Shown here piece by piece: positions 1 to 5,903 of a stretch of DNA of 7,512 bases. Every line of letters starts with the position of its first letter. The stretch's first letter is position 1. The translations under genes were made by a program, and so were the position numbers. Below the pieces are notes generated by a model. That model had not been told where the DNA came from and searched no databases. It was given only the letters and a program-made list of their open reading frames with translations. Source of the stretch: CAJXJP01 sp964022365 (GTDB lineage Bacteria > Patescibacteriota > Gracilibacteria > BD1-5 > UBA6164); NCBI GenBank assembly GCA_964022365.1, contig CAXHZN010000022.1, positions 1-7,512 of the forward strand, written 5' to 3'.

Positions 1-1138
1 CTTGAGTAGGGAAAGCCATAGATAATCATGCTTTTGCAAATTCATCTTTAATTTTCAGATTAATTTCTTCTTTTTGTTTCAAATAGAGTTCATATTCTTT
101 GTTTACAAGAGAAAAATACGTGACTTTTATATTTAATGAGAAATCTCAAAACATATCAAAATTTACTCTATAATCTCAAAGAGTTCCTTCATCAACATAT
201 CATTGAAGAATATCCTCAATAATTTTTACTCATATTTTCATTTTTTCTAAACTCGTACCATAGACAACTCCGATACCAAAATCAGTTCTTCTATTTTGTC
301 TTACAGAATAATTTTCTACTGACGAAGAAATAATGTTTTCATTTGGAATCATAACTTGATGACCTTGTTGGTCGATAATAGTCAAATACGATAATCAAAT
401 TTCTTTTACCGTTCAAATATGACCATTTACATTTACGTAATCTCAAATTTTAAATGGTTTATTGAGCAAAATAGTTATTGCACCAAATACATTTGTGATT
501 GACTTTTGAGCTGCAAGCGCAACTGCTAAACCTCAAATTCAAGCTCAAGCAACTAATGCAGAAACATCGTATCATAAATTAGCAATAACCGTTATTGTTC
601 AAATAACCCATAAGAAAACAATAATTATTTTATTTACAAAAGGTAATAGAGTTCTACTGACTGCTTTTAATTTCGATTTAAATATCAGTTCTCTTTTAAA
701 AACTATATTTATCATACTTGTCATCAGACAAAGAAAAATGATAATAATTAGAACTGAACTGATTTGTTCAACTAATTTAGAAATGTAGTTTGGTATAATC
801 GCTAAATAAAAACCTAAATATATAGCTCAAATATATTTTGATAAATTAAGAAATTTTATAATAAATTCAACCACAATGTCATCTAATTCACTCAGAGTTT
901 TTTCTGTAATTTTTACTCAAATTTGATGAATAATTTTAATAAAAATATTTGAAAGTCACAATATTGTAAAAAATCAAAATATAGCATTAAAATACGATAA
1001 AACTACATCTCAATACAACATTACATCTTTAATATAGAGAAATATTTCATGATTTGGAAATGTAAAATAAAACCCAAAATAAATAGTTCCAAATAAAATA
1101 TAAATATAACTTTTTAATAAACTAATAGATTTATCCAT
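1..1138 (-). CDS. MscS-family mechanosensitive ion channel (3' end cut by window)
   Basis: Pressure-gated membrane channel that releases ions and small solutes on hypo-osmotic shock. Read on the minus strand from ATG at 1138 with TGA as Gly, it gives 379 codons without a stop up to the window edge. The family signature is clear: about residues 188-211 form the pore helix (VAGAGIGGLAVALAAQ), followed by the beta domain with F-G-A-I-T-I-L, NKPFKIGDYV, G-x-V-x-E-I-G and the IPN motif at 264-266 (VMIPNENI), then the alpha/beta vestibule domain ending in the typical AFPTQ at 375-379. About five hydrophobic segments (near 12-27, 48-69, 97-115, 126-147, 168-187) precede the pore helix, more than the two of E. 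coli MscS, so it belongs to the longer MscS-like group. Eighteen of 29 glycines are TGA, including three in the pore helix (198, 200, 202). Probably only a few residues are missing. There is no Shine-Dalgarno before the ATG. Confidence 0.93.
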
Positions 1139-1143
1139 AGATT

Positions 1144-1413
1144 TTAATTAAATATAATTTTAAATAAGTATATTGATAAATACAATGTGTCAAAAAATAA
1201 GCAACAAAAAACCCGAGATCAACTCGGGTTTTTACCAACAGCTACATAACAAAAATACCGAATAGCATTTATTAATGCAAAAGCTACAACAATAATAATG
1301 TTCACTGTTTTGAAATTATCAAAATTAAGTTGCTCATGATATATTAACGCAGAATTAATAATCACACTCACAATTAACCAAACAATAATTGAATATTTCA
1401 CAAAACTACTCAT
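1144..1413 (-). CDS. Small two-helix membrane protein, family not recognised; reading frame runs into its own terminator
   Basis: Start ATG at 1413 is fixed by a strong Shine-Dalgarno (AAAAAGGAG, 7 nt upstream). The first 64 residues have two hydrophobic segments (about 7-24, VKYSIIVWLIVSVIINSA region, and about 35-59), ending in VGKNPS. The next codon is TGA (1221-1219), which sits in the loop of a perfect terminator hairpin. As every other gene here reads TGA as Gly, the frame stays open for 25 more codons to a TAA at 1146-1144, giving 89 aa. That tail includes CGG, a codon I see in no other gene of the window, and is probably never transcribed past the U-tract near 1204. So the real product is either about 64-70 residues made from a stopless mRNA, or an 89-aa read-through form. 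A longer frame upstream of 1413 (to 1581) is open but lacks a ribosome site. No family recognised. Confidence 0.6.
1167..1193 (-). promoter_or_regulatory. Candidate promoter of the mscS-like gene
   Basis: On the minus strand TTGACA (1193-1188) is followed after 15 nt by TATACT (1172-1167), about 30 nt before the ATG at 1138. It lies just downstream of the terminator of the small gene, which fits a separate transcript for the channel. The 15-nt spacer is short. Confidence 0.5.
1204..1233 (-). terminator. Intrinsic terminator of the small membrane-protein gene
   Basis: Perfect inverted repeat AAAAACCCGAG (1207-1217) and CTCGGGTTTTT (1223-1233) with a 5-nt loop, flanked by T-runs on both strands. 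It follows the small gene on the minus strand; nothing on the plus strand upstream needs it. The loop contains the only in-frame TGA of that gene. Confidence 0.85.
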
Positions 1414-1420
1414 AAAAATT

Positions 1421-1429
1421 CTCCTTTTT
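1421..1429 (-). promoter_or_regulatory. Strong Shine-Dalgarno of the small membrane-protein gene
   Basis: AAAAAGGAG on the minus strand, with GGAG ending 7 nt before the ATG at 1413. None of the other genes in the window has a comparable ribosome site, so this one decides the start. A TTGACA at 1496-1491 (minus) could be the -35 of its promoter, but I see no convincing -10 for it. Confidence 0.7.
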
Positions 1430-1504
1430 GTATATTTATTATTTATTTTTATAGTTTCAGTAATATTATTTTTAATAAAATAATGTCTAATGTCAATTTT
1501 TTGC

Positions 1505-1531
1505 TTGCAAAATTTAAAATAAATATATAAT
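1505..1531 (+). promoter_or_regulatory. Candidate trhO promoter
   Basis: TTGCAA (1505-1510), 15-nt spacer, TATAAT (1526-1531), about 77 nt before the trhO start. A second TATAAT at 1601-1606 is too close to the ATG at 1608 to serve this start. The candidate lies in the 194-bp region shared with the divergent small gene. Confidence 0.4.
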
Positions 1532-1573
1532 TTTGAGCACTTATTACAGCAAATAATAAGAATTAATTTTATC

Positions 1574-1592
1574 GATAACAAGGCAAGTTATC
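1574..1592. promoter_or_regulatory. Inverted repeat in the trhO leader, possible operator
   Basis: GATAAC (1574-1579) and GTTATC (1587-1592) form a 6+6 inverted repeat separated by 7 nt, 16 nt before the trhO ATG. This has the shape of a dimeric repressor site or a weak leader hairpin. There is no direct evidence of function. Confidence 0.3.
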
Positions 1593-1607
1593 ACTAATAA
1601 TATAATT

Positions 1608-2693
1608 ATGATTCACACTGAAAAGTTTACACTGTTAACGTTTTATAAATTTGTAGACGTAGCAGATCCTAAAAAAGAAGTAGAAGACCATTTACTTTTC
1701 TGTAGAGATATAGGAATGAAAGGGAGAATTTATATTGGGACAGAAGGGATTTCTTCAACTGTAACGTGTAATGAAGGTCAACTAAAAGCATATAAATTAT
1801 ATCTAGATAATCATGAATTATTTAATAATCCTGATGATTTCGATATAAAAGCTACGAAAGTTGATGGACATAAATTCCCAAGAATGGCCGTAAAACATAG
1901 AGAAGAAATCGTAGCATTAGGGAAAAAATTCTCTCGTGAAGAAATAGAACAAGCAGGGAACAGAATGGAAATAGAAGAATTTAAAGACCTAATAGATAAC
2001 GGGAATCCAGATGATTACGTTATTTTAGATATGAGAAATAATCACGAATATAGACTCGGACATTTTAAAAATGCAATTCCAGCAAATACAATGAGTTTTA
2101 GAGAACTTGATAAAGTAATCGAAGATTATAAAAAAGATTTCTGAGATAAAAAAATTATTTCATATTGTACTGGTGGTATTAGATGTGAAAAATCTACCGT
2201 TATGCTCCAAAAAGCAGGACTGAAAAATACCTATCAACTTGATTGAGGTGTTGTGAAATATATCAATACATACAACGATGGAAATTGGGAAGGGAACTTA
2301 TATGTATTTGACGATAGAGTATCAGATCATGTGGGAGACGAAGAAACTCATACAACTATTTGAGAATGTAATTATACTGGAGAAAAAACTGATAATTGTG
2401 AAAATTGTAGATATTCTCACTGTAATGCAAGATTAATAGCGGAACCAAAAGAATATAAAAAACACTTTGGATTTTGTAGTTTAGAATGTGCTGAAAAAGG
2501 TAAAAATACTGGTCACGTAAAACACGTAGATTTTGACCCAATGCAATATAAAATGGAAAGAGCAAAAATTAAAGTAAAACCAGAACTAGAAGAAGAAATA
2601 ATGACAAAAATAAAAAATCACATAGAAGAAAACTTAAAATGAGTAGATTTTAATCATAAAGATTCTCAAAAAGAAGACTTCATAATGGATTAA
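1608..2693 (+). CDS. trhO: tRNA uridine(34) hydroxylase TrhO (rhodanese-like, UPF0176/YceA family)
   Basis: Hydroxylates the wobble uridine U34 of tRNAs to 5-hydroxyuridine; in E. coli the enzyme (YceA) is O2-dependent. Read with TGA as Gly the gene encodes 361 aa and stops at TAA 2691-2693, the usual family length. The N-terminal domain carries the family pattern (TFYKF, FCRDIGMKGRI, GTEGISSTV). The rhodanese domain spans about 118-240 with VILDMRNNHEYRLGHFKNAI and the active-site loop YCTGGIRCEKS, catalytic Cys187, followed by YQLDGGVVKY. The C-terminal part has the family's cysteine cluster (C254, C264, C267, C272, C290, C294), probably a metal site. Four of 25 glycines are TGA (179, 213, 252, 345); G213 is the first Gly of D-G-G. 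Under the standard code the gene would be cut at residue 178, before its catalytic Cys. No Shine-Dalgarno. Monocistronic by context. Confidence 0.95.
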
Positions 2694-2694
2694 T

Positions 2695-2732
2695 AAAAAA
2701 AATATTACTTAGATTTTAAGTAATATTTTTTT
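2695..2732 (+). terminator. Intrinsic terminator after trhO
   Basis: AATATTACTT (2701-2710) pairs with AAGTAATATT (2718-2727) around a 7-nt loop, with an A-run before and a T-run (2726-2732) after. It starts 2 nt after the trhO stop codon. Confidence 0.85.
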
Positions 2733-2733
2733 A

Positions 2734-2761
2734 TTGACAGAATAAAATTTCCGAATATAAA
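2734..2761 (+). promoter_or_regulatory. Promoter of ncRNA 1
   Basis: TTGACA (2734-2739), 16-nt spacer, TATAAA (2756-2761). It starts 2 nt after the trhO terminator, and no credible protein start follows before the next terminator. Confidence 0.7.
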
Positions 2762-2767
2762 TCTACA

Positions 2768-2887
2768 ACGTTTTTGCAGAAGGACGTAAGAGGATTATGT
2801 TAAATATTTTTAATTAACCTTTTGGTATTTAATATTAGTTCTTTTAGCTTGTAAAAGAGCCGAGTAATAACTCGGCTCTTTTTTTTT
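2768..2887 (+). ncRNA. Candidate small RNA 1, about 120 nt, family not recognised
   Basis: A self-contained unit: consensus-like promoter, about 85 nt of body and a strong terminator. The body has a possible hairpin CTTTTA/TAAAAG (2841-2846 and 2851-2856; it competes with the terminator stem) and complementary stretches around TTAACC/GGTATTTAA. The only start codon with a purine-rich site before it (ATG 2797) gives a 6-residue peptide, spaced only 3 nt from GAGG, so I do not call a leader peptide. The SRP RNA apical motif is not visible. The 5' end is inferred from the -10 position, the 3' end from the U-tract. Confidence 0.55.
2853..2887 (+). terminator. Intrinsic terminator of ncRNA 1
   Basis: AAAAGAGCCGAGT (2853-2865) pairs perfectly with ACTCGGCTCTTTT (2870-2882) around the loop AATA, followed by a T-run to 2887. 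It is strikingly GC-rich for this region. Confidence 0.9.
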
Positions 2888-2909
2888 CGACTTTTTTTAA
2901 AAAAAATAT

Positions 2910-2937
2910 TTGACTTCACTAAATAAAACATTATAAA
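2910..2937 (+). promoter_or_regulatory. Promoter of ncRNA 2
   Basis: TTGACT (2910-2915), 16-nt spacer, TATAAA (2932-2937), 22 nt after the terminator of ncRNA 1. Same geometry as the promoters of ncRNA 1 and ncRNA 3. Confidence 0.7.
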
Positions 2938-2943
2938 TAAATA

Positions 2944-3372
2944 GTTCTATCGTTCATACCACTCATTTGAATGATGTTCATTTACAATTTGGTTTCAAGT
3001 TTTTGTCAACGAGTCTTACGTTTCGTAGCAAATCTTGAAAAAACATAAAAACCGATTAAGTTCGGAAAAATATTTTATCTTGTAAGATAAAATACGTTTG
3101 GTAAAACATTAAATATACAAATCAAAAAAGAGAGAAAAAACAGTTTGTTTCAAATTTGAGTCTAAACCAAGACTATTCCAAGATTGGAAACGAAACAAAC
3201 TAAATAGTGTTTAATTACTGACCAGAATACAAAAACAAGAAATAAATCACTTATAAGCAGACATGCACTCGATGCGTTCAAGTTCTAATTATAAGATGAA
3301 ATGACTTTCGACTTTAAGTTACCTAGCTCAGAATAAAAATACTATGAAACCCCAGCAATAGCTGGGGTTTTT
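2944..3372 (+). ncRNA. Candidate large structured RNA 2, about 430 nt, family not recognised
   Basis: Bounded by its own promoter and a strong terminator, with no credible long reading frame. Visible helices, in order: TTTCAAG/CTTGAAA (2993-2999 with 3034-3040) enclosing TACG/CGTA (3017-3020 with 3024-3027); CCGA/TCGG (3052-3055 with 3062-3065); a perfect 10-bp hairpin TATTTTATCT/AGATAAAATA (3071-3080 with 3085-3094); a 10-bp helix AGTTTGTTTC/GAAACAAACT (3142-3151 with 3192-3201) closing a multibranch loop with AGTCT/AGACT (3159-3163 with 3170-3174) and TCCA/TGGA (3177-3180 with 3185-3188); and CTTATAA/TTATAAG (3250-3256 with 3289-3295) enclosing ATGCA/TGCGT (3263-3267 with 3273-3277). Size would suit RNase P RNA or tmRNA, but the RNase P core motifs (GAGGAAAGUC, ACAGAA...GGCUUA) and a tmRNA tRNA-like end are not visible. 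The AGATGAAATGAC at 3295-3306 resembles one RNase P conserved block, which is not enough for a call. Confidence 0.6.
3347..3372 (+). terminator. Intrinsic terminator of ncRNA 2
   Basis: AAACCCCAGC (3347-3356) pairs perfectly with GCTGGGGTTT (3361-3370) around the loop AATA, the same loop as in the ncRNA 1 terminator, followed by T to 3372. Confidence 0.9.
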
Positions 3373-3390
3373 AACTGCTAAAAATTCTAG

Positions 3391-3418
3391 TTGACAAAAA
3401 AATAAATATAACTATAAA
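3391..3418 (+). promoter_or_regulatory. Promoter of ncRNA 3
   Basis: TTGACA (3391-3396), 16-nt spacer, TATAAA (3413-3418), starting 18 nt after the terminator of ncRNA 2. Third copy of the same promoter geometry. Confidence 0.7.
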
Positions 3419-3424
3419 ACTCGT

Positions 3425-3545
3425 GCATTTATTACTCTAAATGTCGATAAATAAAAATAATATTTTCTGTCGTAAAATCCCAAATTGCATGGTGACAGAA
3501 GATATTATTTTACAACAAACTGCCGACAAATGTCGGCTTTTTTTT
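3425..3545 (+). ncRNA. Candidate small RNA 3, about 120 nt, with an 18-bp central stem
   Basis: A promoter-RNA-terminator unit whose centre is a long helix: 3454-3471 pairs with 3494-3511 over 18 bp with a single G-U pair, around a roughly 22-nt loop containing CCCAAATTGCATGG. The 5' part has a small hairpin CATTTA/TAAATG (3425-3430 with 3437-3442 approximately). AAATGTCG occurs twice, at 3439-3446 and in the terminator 3' arm at 3528-3535; the first copy could pair with CGACA (3524-3528), giving an outer closing helix in competition with the terminator. The one-long-hairpin shape faintly recalls 6S RNA, but it is shorter and I cannot assign it. No credible reading frame. Confidence 0.55.
3522..3545 (+). 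terminator. Intrinsic terminator of ncRNA 3
   Basis: GCCGAC (3522-3527) pairs with GTCGGC (3532-3537) around AAAT, followed by eight T (3538-3545). Confidence 0.85.
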
Positions 3546-3555
3546 ATTTTTAGTA

Positions 3556-3582
3556 TTGCATTTAATTTTTTTTCGATATAAT
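3556..3582 (+). promoter_or_regulatory. ndk promoter
   Basis: Exact -10 TATAAT (3577-3582) with a weak -35 TTGCAT (3556-3561) at 15 nt. The -10 is followed at once by the 10-bp palindrome TACGCGCGTA (3582-3591), which falls where transcription should begin; the leader to the ATG at 3619 is about 30 nt. Confidence 0.6.
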
Positions 3583-3618
3583 ACGCGCGTAATTTTTATA
3601 TTTATAAATTATTGTACC

Positions 3619-4065
3619 ATGGAAACTACATTAATCTTATTAAAACCAGATACAGTTGAAAGAGGACTTATCGGTGAAGTTATTTCTAGATTAGAAAACA
3701 AAGGTCTTAAAATTTCTGGACTACAAATGATCCAATTAGACGACGAAATTATTGCTGAACACTATGATTTCCTTGCTGATAAACCATTCTTCCCAGGAAT
3801 TCAAAAATACATGAAAAGAACTCCAGTTGTTGCTATTGCTGCTACAGGTGTAAACGCTATTGCTACAGTTAGAATGTTAACTGGTGCTACAAACCCTACT
3901 GAAGCTTTACCTGGTTCAATTAGAGGTGATTTTGGATTAACTATTGACGCAAATATCATTCATGCTTCTGATGCTCCTGAAACAGCTGAAGTTGAATTAA
4001 AAAGATTTTTCAAAGGAGAAGGTGTTTTTGATTATAACAGAGTTATTGACGAAGTTATTTCATAG
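3619..4065 (+). CDS. ndk: Nucleoside diphosphate kinase
   Basis: Transfers the gamma phosphate of ATP to nucleoside and deoxynucleoside diphosphates through a phosphohistidine intermediate, in the cytosol. The 148-aa product is normal family length and has all core motifs: TLILLKPD (Lys9), HYDFLADKPFFPGIQKYM with Tyr49, VRMLTGATNP (Arg85, Thr91), GSIRGDFG (Arg102) and the active-site NIIHASD with catalytic His115. The ATG at 3619 gives the classic M-E-x-T-L-I-L-x-K-P start; an ATG at 3556 in the same frame would add 21 unrelated residues and lies upstream of the -10, so I reject it. Stop is TAG. No Shine-Dalgarno is visible. None of its 12 glycines is TGA, in sharp contrast to its neighbours, which fits strong expression. 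Monocistronic, with its own promoter and terminator. Confidence 0.97.
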   Translation: METTLILLKPDTVERGLIGEVISRLENKGLKISGLQMIQLDDEIIAEHYDFLADKPFFPGIQKYMKRTPVVAIAATGVNAIATVRMLTGATNPTEALPGSIRGDFGLTIDANIIHASDAPETAEVELKRFFKGEGVFDYNRVIDEVIS

Positions 4066-4076
4066 TATCATTCGAG

Positions 4077-4113
4077 AAAAAAAAGTGAATACAATTTGTA
4101 TTCACTTTTTTTT
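4077..4113 (+). terminator. Intrinsic terminator after ndk
   Basis: An A-run plus GTGAATAC (4077-4092) pairs with GTATTCAC plus a T-run (4098-4113) around a 5-nt loop, 11 nt after the ndk stop. Confidence 0.9.
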
Positions 4114-4131
4114 GATTTTTAAATAATTTAT

Positions 4132-4158
4132 TTGCTATATAGAATTATTTTATATAAT
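4132..4158 (+). promoter_or_regulatory. Candidate promoter of the ABC operon
   Basis: TTGCTA (4132-4137), 15-nt spacer, TATAAT (4153-4158), about 30 nt before the first gene of the operon. The -35 is weak; a second TATAAT lies at 4169-4174 without a matching -35. Confidence 0.45.
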
Positions 4159-4189
4159 ATCGTCAATATATAATAAATAGTTTAGATTT

Positions 4190-5902
4190 ATGAGAAAAAT
4201 ATTATTTTTAATCATTACATTATTTTTTTTACTGACTTGATGAGTTTTTGCAGATAATTATTCACAAGATTTATTTGATAATAAATATTTAGCAAAAGAA
4301 GAGTTTTTCTGAAAAAATTATACCACTTGATTTGAGATTTGAAATAATTCATGAAGTTATATTTTTTGAACCAATGGAAATATTTCAGATAATACAAATG
4401 CAAATTTTGTATTTGATAATAATTTCACTGGAAACGTAGAAATTCGCTTCATTTTGGATAAAAACTCTGGATATGCTAATCATTCCTCTCCAAGAGAATT
4501 TTCACAAAATCATAATGATGAAAAATATACAGCCAGGAGAGAGGTTACAGATAAATTAATTATAGAAACTTTTTTATTTCCTATAAAAGATCAAAAAGAA
4601 TTTAATCTAGATTTTCATAAGATTTTAAATAATTATTATAAGAAATATATTTTAGATATAAATATTTCACTGAGTGATGAAAATAAAAATAAAATTTCTA
4701 TTGTTAAATTTTATTTTTCTAATAGTAATCATAAAAATTTTATTTATAGTCATGATTTTGCATCCCAAAGTGATTCTATACAAAATTTACCTCTAGATAA
4801 TATTATTAATAATTTTAGGACATTAAATAATCTAGATAAAAAAAATATTTTCATTCTTAATAAGATAAAAAATTCTCAGAAAGAAGATATTGTAAAATTA
4901 TTATATTGATGAGAAAATAGAATTATTCTTGATACTCAAATAAATCAAGAACTCTTGATATATTTATTTTGAGAAAATTATAAAAAATATGAAAATATCA
5001 CTTATTATAATAAATATTTGAATCTAAATGTAAAAAATATTTATGATCTCCCAGTTTTTACAAATGAAGATAAAAAATATGTAAAAATACCAGTAATTTG
5101 GTATAAAAAATGAGATATAATCATCAATAAATTTGATGAAAAACTTCATCATTATTTTGGGTCTAATTCTGTGATGTATTATAAAAAAACAAATATTTAT
5201 AATCAAAATACAGGTTATTTTTATGAAAATAAACTTAGTGCAGATTTATCAGAAAAAATTCGTGAAAAATACTCATTTCTTTCAAAAACATTTGCGTATA
5301 TGATTATTTCATATTTATTTATTTTATTTTGAAGTATTTTTTTCTTTTTTAATTCTTGGAAAAATAGATTTAAAAATATTTATATTATCAGCTGATTAAG
5401 TCTTATCTATTTAATTATTTACTGGGTTATATTTCTTATTACCATCGGAAATAATGATAATATAAATTATGTAATTGAAAGACAAATTTATGATAACTTT
5501 GAAGTACAAACTCATAATATTTACGACTTTTCACTGAGTAATGATAGTATAGATTTTGAAAATAAAGCAGATGAAATATTTCAAGTGTTATGAAAAAGAC
5601 ACATCTGATATTCACAACATCAAAGAGAGAATAAAAATATAGATATCAACTATTCTCAGGTTCCTATGAACGCTACTGAATTAAAATTTAATGTAATAAA
5701 ATTTTCAGAAAATTGAGAATTTACAACGAATGACAATTCGAAAATTGTTATAAATCAAGATTATTTTAAATACTATTATAATCAATCACAAAATTATTCC
5801 GCTGATAAAATATTTCACACAAATCAAAAAAATGATGTATTTTATGATGTATATAAATCAAGCGATAGAGTAAATTATTTCCTTATAGAAGCAAAATATT
5901 AA
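4190..5902 (+). CDS. Large exported membrane-anchored protein linked to an ABC transporter; family not recognised
   Basis: A 570-aa product, continuous only with TGA as Gly (16 of its 22 glycines). Residues 1-21 are a signal sequence (MRKILFLIIT, hydrophobic core, GGVFA then DNYS), its two core glycines being tandem TGA codons. Residues 22-365 are polar, Asn/Lys/Tyr-rich and should be outside the membrane. Two membrane helices at about 366-389 and 397-419 are joined by the basic loop SWKNRFKN, which by the positive-inside rule is cytoplasmic, so the 420-570 domain is also outside. Residues about 216-248 (KKNIFILNKIKNSQ, then LLYGGENRIILDT) look like the strand-helix-GG-strand pattern of the amidotransferase-like domains in some ABC auxiliary proteins (GldG/DUF4350 type); this is only a suggestion. 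The stop overlaps the next gene's leader by design: the ATPase ATG begins 1 nt later. Start chosen by the signal peptide; no Shine-Dalgarno. Confidence 0.85.
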
Positions 5903-5903
5903 T

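Noticed and set aside
2356..2565. Minus-strand frame of 69 codons within trhO
   Set aside because: It is a shadow of the trhO C-terminal region, whose cysteine motifs and length are family-typical.
2142..2693. Premature stop or pseudogene status for trhO (TGA at 2142-2144), and the same for the ABC genes
   Set aside because: The frame continues past each TGA with conserved motifs and no frameshift, and TGA sits on conserved glycines in several independent genes, so it is recoding rather than decay.
2797..2817. Six-residue leader peptide in ncRNA 1 after AAGAGG
   Set aside because: Spacing from GAGG to the ATG is only 3 nt, no regulated gene follows before the terminator, and the peptide has no telling codon run.
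2784..3021. 8-nt complementarity between ncRNA 1 (ACGTAAGA, 2784-2791) and ncRNA 2 (TCTTACGT, 3014-3021)
   Set aside because: An 8-nt match between RNAs of about 120 and 430 nt is expected about once by chance, and the ncRNA 2 copy is already in a hairpin.
3263..3361. 32-codon reading frame (with TGA as Gly) at the 3' end of ncRNA 2, ending in TAG inside the terminator loop
   Set aside because: No ribosome site, no hydrophobic or motif pattern, and it runs across paired regions (3263-3277, 3289-3295); a frame of this length is expected by chance.
2944..3372. RNase P RNA or tmRNA identity for ncRNA 2
   Set aside because: The length fits and AGATGAAATGAC (3295-3306) resembles one RNase P block, but the core GAGGAAAGUC and ACAGAA...GGCUUA elements are absent to the eye, and no tRNA-like end with a T-arm and CCA is present. 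A covariance-model search would decide.
3556..3618. N-terminal extension of ndk from an upstream ATG
   Set aside because: It overlaps the -10 element, adds residues not found in the family, and the ATG at 3619 gives the classic NDK start.
4215..4403. Open frames on the strand opposite the ABC operon (also near 5024-5206) and a plus-strand frame at 7199-7405
   Set aside because: They lie inside the real genes in other frames, are low-complexity translations of AT-rich DNA and carry no motif or ribosome site.
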